Source: CBDUVZ01 sp965370805 (GTDB taxonomy: Bacteria; Hydrothermota; Tepidihabitantia; Tepidihabitantales; Tepidihabitantaceae). From it: a stretch of DNA of 32,587 nt. The notes beneath the pieces are model-generated. The model was not told the DNA's origin, searched no databases, and was given only the letters and a program-made list of their open reading frames with translations. Position 1 is the stretch's first letter. Every line of letters starts with the position of its first letter. Position numbers and translations under genes: made by a program. The DNA lies in the NCBI GenBank assembly GCA_965370805.1, contig CBDUVZ010000016.1:1-32587 (forward strand), in the 5' to 3' direction. Positions 21,679 through 29,467 of this stretch are shown here, piece by piece.

Positions 21679-23658
21679 ATGAAACAGATCGGTTTCGCGG
21701 TTCTGGTTCTTGCCGGGGTCGTTGCACTTGCGCAGGCCCAGGTCGATCCGTCACTGAGTGCGGCCGGCGGCGAGGGTGCCCGGATTGCCGGTTATGACCC
21801 GGTGCCGGTCATCCCGATGGAGGACTTCTTCCGGAATCCGGAAAAGACCTATTACCAGTTATCCCCGGACGGGCAGCACGTCTCCTTCCTCCGGCCGTGG
21901 AACGACCGGCTCAATATCCACGTCCAGCCGGTCGGCGACACGACCGCGACCCGGCTCACTGCGGCCACCGAACGGGACATCATCGGCTACTTCTGGGCGA
22001 ACAACGAACGTATCGTCTTCGTCCAGGACCAGGCAGGTGATGAGAATTACCACTTGTACGCGGTGAGCATCGATGGGTCGGGCGTGAAGGAATTGACCCC
22101 GTTCGAGAGCACGAAGGTGCGGATTGTCGATGACCTGGAAGACGTCGAGGATGAGATGCTCATCAGCATGAATCGGCGCGACCCACGGGTCTTCGACGTT
22201 TACCGCATCGATATCAATACCGGCGAGATCAAGACGATTGCCGAGAACCCGGGCGATGTCTCGGGCTGGATTACCGACCACGACGGCCGGCTGCGGGTTG
22301 CCACGTTCACCGACGGGGTAAATACCGGTTTCCGGTACCGGGCGACCGAGGAAGACACGTTTGTGGAGGTAGCCAGAACGGACTTCAAAGAGACGCTGGA
22401 CCCGCTTTTCTTTACCTTTGACAACCAGAAGTTGTACGTGCGGTCCAACCTCGGCCGCGACAAGACGGCGATATACGAGTACGACCCGGAGGAACAGGAA
22501 CTGGGGGAACTGATATTCGAGCATTCTGAAGTCGATGTCGCCGGTCTCCTCAGGTCGCGGAAGCGGAAGCGGATTACCGGCGTCCACTACGTCACGGACC
22601 GGCGGCACTATCATTTCCTCGACGACTGGCGGGCGCAATTGCAGGCGGACATCGACCGCCTGTTGCCCGGGTACGAAGCATATCTTGCCGACCTGAGCCG
22701 GGATGAGTCAAAGGCCCTGGTCCGGAGCTATTCCGACCGGTCCCTCGGCGCTTACTACTACTTCGTGCCGGAGACAAAGGAGCTGACGAAGCTGACGGAC
22801 GTGAGCCCGTGGATTGACGAGCGAATGCTGGCGACGATGGACCCGGTGTCATACCGGTCAAGGGACAGCCTGCTCATCCACGGATACCTTACCCTGCCGG
22901 TCGGGGTCGAGCCGCGGAACCTGCCCGCGGTGATGCTGGTCCACGGCGGGCCGTGGTCCAGAGACGTGTGGGGCTTCCGGAGTTCAGTGCAATTCCTGGT
23001 CAATCGTGGCTACGCGGTGTTCCAGGTCAACTACCGGGGTTCGACCGGATACGGCAAGAGCTTCTGGCAGGCCGGCTTCAAGCAGTGGGGCCGGGCGATG
23101 CAGGACGATATCACCGACGGCGTTCACTGGCTGGTCAAGCAGGGCATAGCTGACCCGACTCGAATCGGGATATACGGCGCGTCGTACGGCGGGTATGCAA
23201 CCCTGGCCGGCCTGGCGTTCACTCCCGACCTGTATGCCTGCGGGGTGGACTATGTCGGCGTGTCCAATCTGTTCACGTTCATGAACAGCTTTCCGCCCTA
23301 CTGGGAGCCGTACCGCGAGATGCAGTACGAGATGGTCGGTGACCCGGTGAAAGACAGCGTCCTGCTGGCGCAGGTATCGCCGGCTCTTCACGCCGACCGG
23401 ATCAAAGCGCCGCTGTTTATCGCCCAGGGCGCGAACGACCCGCGCGTCAAGAAGTCCGAGGCCGACCAGATGGTCGCGGCCCTGAAGGAACGCGGCATCG
23501 ACGTGCCGTACATGGTGAAAGAGAACGAAGGCCACGGGTTCGCCAACGAGGAGAACCGGTTCGATTTCTACCGGGCGATGGAGGAATTCCTCGGCCGGCA
23601 CCTCGGCGGCAGAGTCGAGAGAAGAAGTGAAGGTGAAGGGATGGAGTCCGGAGGATAG
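21679..23658 (+). CDS. Exported S9-family prolyl oligopeptidase/acylaminoacyl-peptidase-like enzyme
   Basis: This is a 659-residue serine peptidase. A signal peptide (1-20, ending LAQAQ) places it in the periplasm or outside. Residues about 45-380 form the N-terminal beta-propeller (YYQLSPDGQHVSFLRPW, IGYFWANNERIVFVQDQAGDENYHLYAV). The alpha/beta-hydrolase domain (about 390-650) has HGGPWSRD, NYRGSTGYG, the nucleophile elbow GASYGG with S502, GANDPRV with D587, and EGHGF with H619, a complete triad. Such enzymes cleave short peptides, often after Pro or acylated residues. The last ~12 residues (ERRSEGEGMESGG) are a disordered tail. It has its own promoter and a Shine-Dalgarno. Confidence 0.95.
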   Translation: MKQIGFAVLVLAGVVALAQAQVDPSLSAAGGEGARIAGYDPVPVIPMEDFFRNPEKTYYQLSPDGQHVSFLRPWNDRLNIHVQPVGDTTATRLTAATERDIIGYFWANNERIVFVQDQAGDENYHLYAVSIDGSGVKELTPFESTKVRIVDDLEDVEDEMLISMNRRDPRVFDVYRIDINTGEIKTIAENPGDVSGWITDHDGRLRVATFTDGVNTGFRYRATEEDTFVEVARTDFKETLDPLFFTFDNQKLYVRSNLGRDKTAIYEYDPEEQELGELIFEHSEVDVAGLLRSRKRKRITGVHYVTDRRHYHFLDDWRAQLQADIDRLLPGYEAYLADLSRDESKALVRSYSDRSLGAYYYFVPETKELTKLTDVSPWIDERMLATMDPVSYRSRDSLLIHGYLTLPVGVEPRNLPAVMLVHGGPWSRDVWGFRSSVQFLVNRGYAVFQVNYRGSTGYGKSFWQAGFKQWGRAMQDDITDGVHWLVKQGIADPTRIGIYGASYGGYATLAGLAFTPDLYACGVDYVGVSNLFTFMNSFPPYWEPYREMQYEMVGDPVKDSVLLAQVSPALHADRIKAPLFIAQGANDPRVKKSEADQMVAALKERGIDVPYMVKENEGHGFANEENRFDFYRAMEEFLGRHLGGRVERRSEGEGMESGG

Positions 23659-23855
23659 CGGGCGGCGTTTCGGCCCGGGGCAACGCTGCAGCCCGATTGA
23701 CCGGGTTTGTTGAGGGTTCTGCTTGACACAGCGGGTGCAGTGATATGGGGGAAGGTTGATGGATAGCCGATGGCAGTTGACTGCTTGGCGGGCACGTCGA
23801 GGATTTGCGACCGCAACGATGCGTAAGCGGCAGCACAGCAAGGGAGGGGCCGTGA

Positions 23856-24050
23856 GACGCCACCGGTTCGACTGACGAGGACGGAGAGATTGCTGAGTAT
23901 CGCTGGGAGTTCGGTGACGGCGGCGAAGCGGCAGACAGCGTAGCGACGCACGTCTACTACCAGCCCGGCGACTACAACGTCCGGCTGGAAGTCATCGACA
24001 ATGAAGGCGGCATCGGGTCTGTGGTGCAGACGATATCCGTTCCGGAATAG
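23856..24050 (+). pseudogene. Orphan PKD-domain fragment
   Basis: The open frame after a TGA at 23853-23855 reads DATGSTDEDGEIAEYRWEF, then GDGGEAADSVATHVYYQPGD and YNVRLEVIDNEGG, ending SVPE and TAG. This is a nearly complete PKD (polycystic-kidney-disease) Ig-like domain. It has no start codon or signal peptide, so it looks like the 3' remnant of a larger surface-protein gene whose 5' part has been deleted. The flanking stretch 23659-23855 shows no gene. Confidence 0.75.
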
Positions 24051-24067
24051 CTGGGCGCGGGCGGTGT

Positions 24068-24102
24068 AAGAGCCCAGGAGTTTCGTCCCGCCAAGGCCGA
24101 AA
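24068..24102 (+). repeat. Left copy of 35-bp direct repeat flanking mntA-hepT
   Basis: It begins aagagcccaggagtttcgtc and matches 24876-24910 with two differences. The pair brackets the nucleotidyltransferase/HEPN module. Confidence 0.85.
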
Positions 24103-24141
24103 CGGTCCCGGGGTGGCCTGTCGGTCATCAGTTGGGAGCGG

Positions 24142-24169
24142 TTGACGCGGCCGGAGTCCTAGATAGACT
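24142..24169 (+). promoter_or_regulatory. Promoter of mntA-hepT
   Basis: TTGACG (24142-24147), a 16-bp spacer and TAGACT (24164-24169), 19 nt before the ATG at 24189. Its position rules out the longer open frame from 24132. Confidence 0.6.
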
Positions 24170-24188
24170 GGGAACTGAGGAAAATGTC

Positions 24189-24488
24189 ATGAGTCCACAA
24201 ATTTCGGTCGACCGGGATAGAATCGCGGAGTTCTGCCAGCGGAACCACATCAGAGAGCTGTCCTTTTTCGGCTCGGTGCTGAGAGACGACTTCGGCCCGG
24301 ACAGTGACGTCGACGTGCTGGTCGAGTTTGAGCCCGGGCACTTCGTGGGTTTCAGTATCATCGACATGGAGGATGAGTTGTCCCGGATGCTCTGCCGCAG
24401 GATTGACCTTGTTACTGTGAATGCTCTCAACCACCGGATCCGGGACCGGGTGTTGGCTGAAGCAGAGTCTCAGTATGCCCACGCGTAA
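24189..24488 (+). CDS. mntA: MntA-like nucleotidyltransferase antitoxin
   Basis: This is a 99-residue minimal nucleotidyltransferase. It has the polymerase-beta-type motif FFGSVLRDDFGPDSDVDVLVEF, with G28-S29 and metal-binding D40 and D42. The C-terminal part has RRIDLVTVNALNHRIRDRVLAEA. In MNT-HEPN (type VII) modules, MntA inactivates the HepT RNase by AMPylating a Tyr. The ATG at 24189 is chosen because it follows the promoter and has GAGGAAA upstream. It overlaps hepT by 14 nt. Confidence 0.9.
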   Translation: MSPQISVDRDRIAEFCQRNHIRELSFFGSVLRDDFGPDSDVDVLVEFEPGHFVGFSIIDMEDELSRMLCRRIDLVTVNALNHRIRDRVLAEAESQYAHA

Positions 24489-24825
24489 CGACCCGGTTGA
24501 CCGAGACCAACTCTACCTGGGTCACATGCTCGACATGGCGCACAAGGTTGTCGAGAAGACCCAGGGAGTCAGTCGTGAGGAGTTCGACCGCAGCGAAGAT
24601 CTGCGTTTCGTTCTTACGCACCTGGTTCAGATTATCGGCGAAGCAGCCCGCCGGGTTTCCGGCGAGTTCCAGGCTGTTCATCCTGAGATACCTTGGCACA
24701 GCATCATCGGCATGCGTCACAAGGTGGTTCATGACTACCTGGATGTGGACTACAACATCGTTTGGGATGTAGCCACCGGCGAACTACCGCCGCTTATCGC
24801 CAAGCTCGAGAATCTGGTTCAATAG
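24475..24825 (+). CDS. hepT: HepT-like HEPN-domain RNase toxin (DUF86)
   Basis: This is a 116-residue all-helical HEPN protein. It carries IPWHSIIGMRHKVVHDYLDVDYNIVWDVA, giving the catalytic Rx4H motif (R81, H86) followed by Y88, the Rx4HxY arrangement in which the Tyr is the AMPylation target. The ATG at 24475 is preferred over the open-frame start at 24421, which lies deep inside mntA. A two-gene operon with mntA, it serves as a stability or anti-phage module. Confidence 0.92.
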   Translation: MPTRNDPVDRDQLYLGHMLDMAHKVVEKTQGVSREEFDRSEDLRFVLTHLVQIIGEAARRVSGEFQAVHPEIPWHSIIGMRHKVVHDYLDVDYNIVWDVATGELPPLIAKLENLVQ

Positions 24826-24875
24826 CCCGTGCTGCCGGCCGTGAGCGGTCGGTTGAGGGTCGTTCGTGCGCTGGG

Positions 24876-24910
24876 AAGAGCCCAGGAGTTTCGTCCCGCC
24901 GAGGCCGAGA
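24876..24910 (+). repeat. Right copy of 35-bp direct repeat flanking mntA-hepT
   Basis: 33 of 35 bases match 24068-24102, in the same orientation, about 50 nt after the hepT stop. Confidence 0.85.
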
Positions 24911-24932
24911 GTAACCCTTGACGAACTTTTGC

Positions 24933-24973
24933 TTGACAGGGGGTTGGTCCTGAGGTAAACACATCGGTGTTAC
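24933..24973 (+). promoter_or_regulatory. Probable promoter and operator upstream of the channel operon
   Basis: TTGACA (24933-24938) and TAAACA (24956-24961) are separated by 17 bp. A small inverted repeat (GTAAACAC/GGTGTTAC, 24955-24973) overlaps the -10 box and could be an operator. A ~220-nt leader would follow. Confidence 0.45.
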
Positions 24974-25086
24974 AGGATTTGGGGTCCGGAGTAATGGGAC
25001 TACGGGCCGAAACAACAATCTGGGGTCGACGCAACCCGCGCTGGTGAGGGGACAGGTGCGTTGCCCGAGCAAGGAGGAAGCATGAG

Positions 25087-25185
25087 ATGGCGCAATCCGT
25101 TCGCGGTGGCACCTTGGGGGTCGGTTTGCTGAATTTCACGACGGCGGAGTCTGGTCTGCCATGTAGGACGTGGCTTAGGAGGTGA
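25087..25185 (+). CDS. Possible 32-residue leader ORF coupled to the channel gene
   Basis: An ATG 9 nt after AAGGAGG opens a 32-codon frame (MAQSVRGGTLGVGLLNFTT...). Its TGA is embedded in AGGAGGTGA, the Shine-Dalgarno of the next gene, 3 nt before its GTG. An alternative ATG at 25082 gives a 16-residue ORF in another frame. No family is recognised and there is no evidence beyond the spacing. Confidence 0.35.
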   Translation: MAQSVRGGTLGVGLLNFTTAESGLPCRTWLRR

Positions 25186-25188
25186 TCT

Positions 25189-26340
25189 GTGCGTCAGTTG
25201 TCGAATGATGGCGTGAGCTTGTGGAAACCCCTTGTCTATGCATTGTTGCCGACTGTGATTCTGTTCGGAGCTGTTCTTGCCTTGGGCGAGTACGGCGGCT
25301 GGCTATCGATCGACCAGAAGCTCGCGAGTCAGGTCTTCCTTTTTCTCTTCCGACCACGGCAGTTACCTGTACAGGCCGCGACAACCTATCTCTTCTGGGT
25401 CGCGGTTAGCTTCATCTTCATGAGAGGATACTCACTTGCCAAGGAGCGGCGGGCCAGGAAGGATCTCGGACTCGAGGCGCTGGAGAGCATTTCACGTGAT
25501 GATGCGGTTGGACTTGCAGCGAACCTGTCTCAGAAGCCACGGCAGACGACAGAGATTCGGCGCCTATCCGCGCTACTTCGTGCGTTTGCCAGCCGCGAGG
25601 AGCCAATTGCCCTCAATGAGGAGCTTTCGAGAAGCGACCAGGAACAGGTCGAACGAGGGCACCTGCTTATCAACGCTCTGAAGCATCTCATCCCAGTCCT
25701 TGGTTTCTTCGGGACTGTTCTGGGTCTGTCCTGGGGTATGGTTTCATTCCCCCAGGCAGCTGCCGGGGCCAAGAGCGTTGAGGAGTTGAGGGTCACTCTT
25801 CAGGAATTCGCGTCATCACTCAGTGTTGCTTTCGAGACGACACTCCTGGCTCTCGGATACACGATCATCCTCGTGGTACTTGTGTCCTTGCTGAGGCAGC
25901 GAGAAGAAGCTTTTGTGACACAGATAGACGAGATTGCCAAGGAGGCGATGGGCAGATTCAGGCACGATGAGCCACGGAGCACCGGAGACATGGTCGCTGC
26001 GCTCCGGGCGTGGCTGCCCGAACTCGAGCGGTCCGTCTCCGGGGGCGCAAGCCGGTTCTTGAATTCGTTGTCAGCGCAGAGCGAGCAGCTTGCCGTGGAG
26101 ATCAGGAAGACGGCGGACACCAGCGCCGACCGGCTTGCGTCGGAGGCCCGGTCGGCGAAGGCAGACATGCAGGCCTCGCTGACGCAGGCGACCAGTGAGC
26201 TCCATCAGCGCATCACAGAAGCAATGGCTCAGAGTACTAGTCAGCTTGCTACGGAACTGCAGTCAATCAAGGCCAAGCTGGAGATACCGCCCAGGTACCA
26301 GGTAATCGTCCGTCCTGCTCCAGAGGAGGAGCATGACTGA
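25189..26340 (+). CDS. MotA/TolQ/ExbB-type proton-channel protein with long C-terminal tail
   Basis: This 383-residue membrane protein is probably the channel subunit of an energy-transducing complex. TM1 is about 13-34, TM2 about 63-82, TM3 about 165-190 and TM4 about 215-240. TM3 contains the family core HLIPVLGFFGTVLGLSWGMV and TM4 contains AFETTLLALGYTIILVVLV, matching the ExbB/TolQ G-GT-xGL and A-xT-x-G signatures. After TM4 about 140 residues of Ala/Ser/Glu-rich helix (heptad-like SQSEQLAVEIRKTADTSADRL) extend into the cytoplasm, as in long-tailed MotA relatives such as ZorA. The start is the GTG with AGGAGGTG upstream. It overlaps the next gene by 8 nt. Confidence 0.85.
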   Translation: MRQLSNDGVSLWKPLVYALLPTVILFGAVLALGEYGGWLSIDQKLASQVFLFLFRPRQLPVQAATTYLFWVAVSFIFMRGYSLAKERRARKDLGLEALESISRDDAVGLAANLSQKPRQTTEIRRLSALLRAFASREEPIALNEELSRSDQEQVERGHLLINALKHLIPVLGFFGTVLGLSWGMVSFPQAAAGAKSVEELRVTLQEFASSLSVAFETTLLALGYTIILVVLVSLLRQREEAFVTQIDEIAKEAMGRFRHDEPRSTGDMVAALRAWLPELERSVSGGASRFLNSLSAQSEQLAVEIRKTADTSADRLASEARSAKADMQASLTQATSELHQRITEAMAQSTSQLATELQSIKAKLEIPPRYQVIVRPAPEEEHD

Positions 26341-27184
26341 GGGAGCCACAGAGATACTGCTGCTCCTGTGCTGTCTCGTGGGAGCAGTAGCGTTTGTCTG
26401 CTTTGCCATGGGGGCAGTGACATTGGGGACGGCAATCGATGCTGACGAGCAATATGACCTCGACGCGCTGACCGACGAACACGACAGTCTCCGCTCAGAA
26501 GTAGAGGCGCGCATGCAACTGCTTTCTGAGCTGCGAAAGGAACTCGAGGACCTGGAGAGACTTCGGGCGTCCGCGGGCAGTGCTGAGGAACGTGGAAACC
26601 TCCGACTGTACAAGCGAGAGCACGACAGCCTGAGGGCAGTTCGCAGCCGACTGGAGGCTGAACTCCGGGAGATGCGCAGCGCGACTACGATAAGGGCAGA
26701 TGACGGGCCTGCGTCGGAATTGCAGGCGATGGATGAGAGGCTGGTCGGTCTGCGAGACTCACTGGAGAATCTGCAAGCTAAGGACGAACTCGAAGACATC
26801 ACCGACCTTGACCTGCTGAGACAGCAGGTCGTGGACGCTCAGCGCCGGATTGAGATGCTTAGGGCCGCTCCACCGCGCGGCGAGGTTGATGAGAATACGT
26901 TCAATCCCTATGCAGCGATGGCTGGTGCGAGGCGTTTCTCCTCGCCGCTCTTTGTCGAATGTGTCGGATCGCGGGTCGTCTTCCATCCCGACGAGGAGAC
27001 GCTCGGGGTCTACTTCAACCCGTTTCCCAGCAGGACGGAGTCGCACGACGCCGTAGTTGTCATGGTCCGTCCCAGTGGCCTTGAGGTTTTTGGCAACTGC
27101 GTTGGGTGGGCGGAACATGCAGGGCTCCCTCTCTGCTACGAGCCAATCGACGAAGGCTGGAGCTTGGACTTCGCTAGGCCGTGA
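26333..27184 (+). CDS. Single-TM coiled-coil protein with C-terminal conserved domain
   Basis: The product is 283 residues. One N-terminal membrane helix (about 7-30) is followed by a long charged coiled coil (about 45-180; EHDSLRSEVEARMQLLSELRKELEDLERLRA). The globular C-terminal domain (about 200-283) contains PLFVECVGSRVVFHPDE, AVVVMVRPSGLEVFGNCVGWA and LCYEPIDEGWSLDF. I recall a similar arrangement in Planctomycetes hypothetical proteins but cannot verify this here. There is no OmpA-type peptidoglycan-binding domain, unlike MotB/ZorB. Its ATG lies inside the end of the channel gene with GAGGAG upstream, and its stop overlaps the next start, so the three products probably form one complex. 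Confidence 0.8.
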   Translation: MTEGATEILLLLCCLVGAVAFVCFAMGAVTLGTAIDADEQYDLDALTDEHDSLRSEVEARMQLLSELRKELEDLERLRASAGSAEERGNLRLYKREHDSLRAVRSRLEAELREMRSATTIRADDGPASELQAMDERLVGLRDSLENLQAKDELEDITDLDLLRQQVVDAQRRIEMLRAAPPRGEVDENTFNPYAAMAGARRFSSPLFVECVGSRVVFHPDEETLGVYFNPFPSRTESHDAVVVMVRPSGLEVFGNCVGWAEHAGLPLCYEPIDEGWSLDFARP

Positions 27185-27816
27185 TACGGAAGACAGACGG
27201 CTCCTCTCTCTCCTTCATGGGGATTTTCCAGGACCCAATGCTGACCATAGTCGGGTTGGTTCTGTTCGGGACCATATGGATGGCCATACCCGGTGAAGTG
27301 CGGCCGTCAGCAGAAGCGCTCGAGGAGATCTGGTCACAGTCGGATACGCTGAGGAGAACTGCGGTTGCGCTACTCGACTCGGTTCACGCTGCCAGAGTTG
27401 ACCTTCAGGACGCAGCGAAGACGGGTCGCGTTGACGTCGGGGCCACAATCGATAGCGTCAGCAGGAGCATTGCCAGCGTGGAGGAGGACATTCAACGCAT
27501 CAGTGACGAGATAGGCCTTGAATCTGAGAAACCGGTTGAGCCCGACAGTGTTCCTGAGCAAGCTGACTTCGAGAGACGGGTCAGGATGAACCAGAAAGAG
27601 CTACGAAAGGTGGCGCAACGAATCGAGCTGGCGCTCGCCCGTCGAACGCTCAGACAGATGCGGGACAGCCTTGCTGCTCTTTATGCACAACGTGACGAGA
27701 CGCCGCCTCGAAACCCGCTCGGGGCGACAGGTAGTTTCGGCGTTGTGCAGGCGACCACCAAGGAGGTTACGTTCATAGAATTGGCTGGTGGGCGCCTGTT
27801 CCCGATGGACGAGACC

Positions 27817-27824
27817 CATCATAG
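27817..27824 (+). repeat. Target-site duplication, left
   Basis: CATCATAG, repeated exactly at 29125-29132 on the other side of the IS. Eight bases is the usual target duplication of ISL3-family elements. Confidence 0.93.
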
Positions 27825-29124
27825 GGCTCCTCGCTGTTTCATGTGGGTAGACCGAAATCGAGCTTGCCGGCAATCAGGTAGATCATTGTGATGAAGTTCT
27901 TGGCCGTACGGTAGCCCCGCGCCCGCGTCTTTGCCGCCTGCGCCAAGCTGTTGATCCCTTCCAGAATGCCGTTGTTCACTCTCGACTCAAACCACCGCAG
28001 TATTCCGGCCCAGTGCCGCTTGATGGTGGCCGCCGCCGCCCGCATCGGCGCAAGCCGACTCCGAACCGCCCACGAATGCCACCGCCGCAGGAATGTTTCG
28101 GCTTCCTCGGCCGTCTGACTCCAGAACTCTTGAAAGACAAGCCGTAGATGGTAGGCACGAGCCGTCTTCAGTTTGAACTTCTTCATGCTCAACCGCTCAA
28201 TTGTCGCCACCTGCCGCGCCGTTAGATTCTCTGGGTTTTTGAGCCAAAGGTATCGGGTTTTCTTCAGCTCCGGACGGCTCTGTCGTTCCTGACGGCGTAC
28301 TTCATCCACCGCCTCGTTGATAATCTTCAGTACGTGGAACTTGTCAAACGTCAGGTGCGCCTGCGGGAAATGTTCCTCGACACCGCTGATGTAGGCGGGT
28401 GACATGTCACAACAAACCTCGCTGATGGCTTCGGCCCCACCGCCGTGAGCGATCAGGTCCTCCTTGAATACCCCGATGGTTGCTGCGTTCCTGCCCTCGG
28501 TAGCGAATAACACCTTGCTGCGTTCCAGGTCCACGAAGAGACTGACGTAGTTCTGACCGCGCCGGCTCGCCGTTTCATCAACGCCGACCTGCTCCACGGT
28601 CGAGAAATCCTCTTTGGCCCGAGCATCAGCAACATAGTGGCCCAGCACCCGCCACAACCGGGTATCGTGCTCCTTTACGATACGGGCCAGCGCCCTGATC
28701 GGCATCTGCCCGGCAAGTGTCATTATCAGTGCCTCGAACAGCAACGTGAAACCGCTGCCTGGACGCGCCCACGGCACGTTGACCACCTTGGTGCCGCAGG
28801 TCTCACATTGTACCCGTGGGACTCGGGCGTGCAGGTAAGTCTCGTACTGGAAGAAGTTCAGATGCCGCCAGGTGTGCTCCTCGGTGTCATACGCCTTGCA
28901 CCCTTCTCGGCCACACTCCGGACAGGGAAACGTGCCGCCCCGGACAAAGTCGATGCCAATGTCCAGACGGCCTTGCTCGGGGTCAAACGTACACTGCGTC
29001 ACCTGCCACGGAGGAACCAAACCCATTGCCAACTCGAACAGATCTGTATCTTTCATAGTACCTGAAGCTAGCCACCAGATACGTCTCAGTCAACAACTCT
29101 ACCCACACAGAATAGCGAGGAGCC
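27825..29124 (-). mobile_element. Complete ISL3-family insertion sequence, 1300 bp
   Basis: The element is bounded by 27-bp terminal inverted repeats (27825-27851 and 29098-29124) that begin GGCTCCTCGCT and match at 23 of 27 positions. It is flanked by the 8-bp direct duplication CATCATAG and carries one transposase gene on the minus strand. It inserted against the direction of the host gene, truncating the third gene of the channel operon. The intact ends and exact duplication argue for recent transposition. Confidence 0.95.
27839..29056 (-). CDS. ISL3-family transposase
   Basis: This is a 405-residue DDE transposase. The N-terminal zinc-ribbon has CPECGREGC (45-53) and CETCG (84-88). The catalytic core has D160 in VGVDETASRRGQNY, D217 in CCDMSPAYISGV and E366 in SRVNNGILEGINSLAQ, followed by AAKTRARGYRT, the typical ISL3 end. 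The length is normal, with no frameshift, so the enzyme is probably active. The ATG is at 29056, and the stop codon lies within the left terminal repeat. Confidence 0.95.
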   Translation of the reverse strand: MKDTDLFELAMGLVPPWQVTQCTFDPEQGRLDIGIDFVRGGTFPCPECGREGCKAYDTEEHTWRHLNFFQYETYLHARVPRVQCETCGTKVVNVPWARPGSGFTLLFEALIMTLAGQMPIRALARIVKEHDTRLWRVLGHYVADARAKEDFSTVEQVGVDETASRRGQNYVSLFVDLERSKVLFATEGRNAATIGVFKEDLIAHGGGAEAISEVCCDMSPAYISGVEEHFPQAHLTFDKFHVLKIINEAVDEVRRQERQSRPELKKTRYLWLKNPENLTARQVATIERLSMKKFKLKTARAYHLRLVFQEFWSQTAEEAETFLRRWHSWAVRSRLAPMRAAAATIKRHWAGILRWFESRVNNGILEGINSLAQAAKTRARGYRTAKNFITMIYLIAGKLDFGLPT

Positions 29125-29132
29125 CATCATAG
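29125..29132 (+). repeat. Target-site duplication, right
   Basis: CATCATAG, identical to 27817-27824. The interrupted coding frame resumes immediately after it. Confidence 0.93.
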
Positions 29133-29467
29133 GTTCGATGGGCCCTACGTAGATGCCACCGGTCGGAACGTCACTCTCGTGACACGGAAGGCGTCCAGGG
29201 GGAAGCCTGTCAGCTACATGAGTACGGTGCTGGGCGAACTGAACTCAAGGAAGGACTGCATCGTCTTCCTCCTTCGTGCTGACTCTTATTCGGCATTCCG
29301 AAGCGCAAGAAGGACGGCGCAAGGCAGTGGTTTCGAGGTTGGGTGGGCACCGCTGACGGCCGACGAAATCAGGACTAGCTCGGGCGGGCGCACCCCTGGC
29401 GTCGTACCTCCATGATGATGTTCTGTTTTGGTTGAGTGATTTCGAGACTGGTAGAAGGGAGAGCAAA

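Larger units (their letters stand above)
27181..29415 (+). pseudogene. Second TM/coiled-coil protein, split by an ISL3 element
   Basis: Joining 27181-27824 with 29133-29415 (removing the IS and one target copy) gives an uninterrupted 308-codon frame: ...MDETHH then RFDGPYVDATGRNVTLVTRK.... The restored protein has a single TM (19-37; DPMLTIVGLVLFGTIWMAI) with D18 just before it. This recalls the proton-carrying Asp of ExbD/TolR/MotB. A coiled coil follows (about 45-185). The C-terminal domain (FIELAGGRLFPMDE, CIVFLLRADSYSAFRSARRTA, GFEVGWAPL) resembles that of the preceding gene. The GTG at 27181 overlaps the previous stop by 4 nt. As it stands, translation would end at 27891, inside the IS, after 236 residues, losing most of the C-terminal domain. 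Confidence 0.9.

Noticed and set aside
24132..24188. Longer N-terminus for the nucleotidyltransferase
   Set aside because: The promoter (24142-24169) lies inside this stretch. The ATG at 24189 has a ribosome site and begins the conserved domain.
25189..27184. Zorya defence system (zorAB)
   Set aside because: The channel is ZorA-like only in having a long tail. The second gene lacks the OmpA/MotB domain of ZorB, and no ZorC/D/E genes follow.
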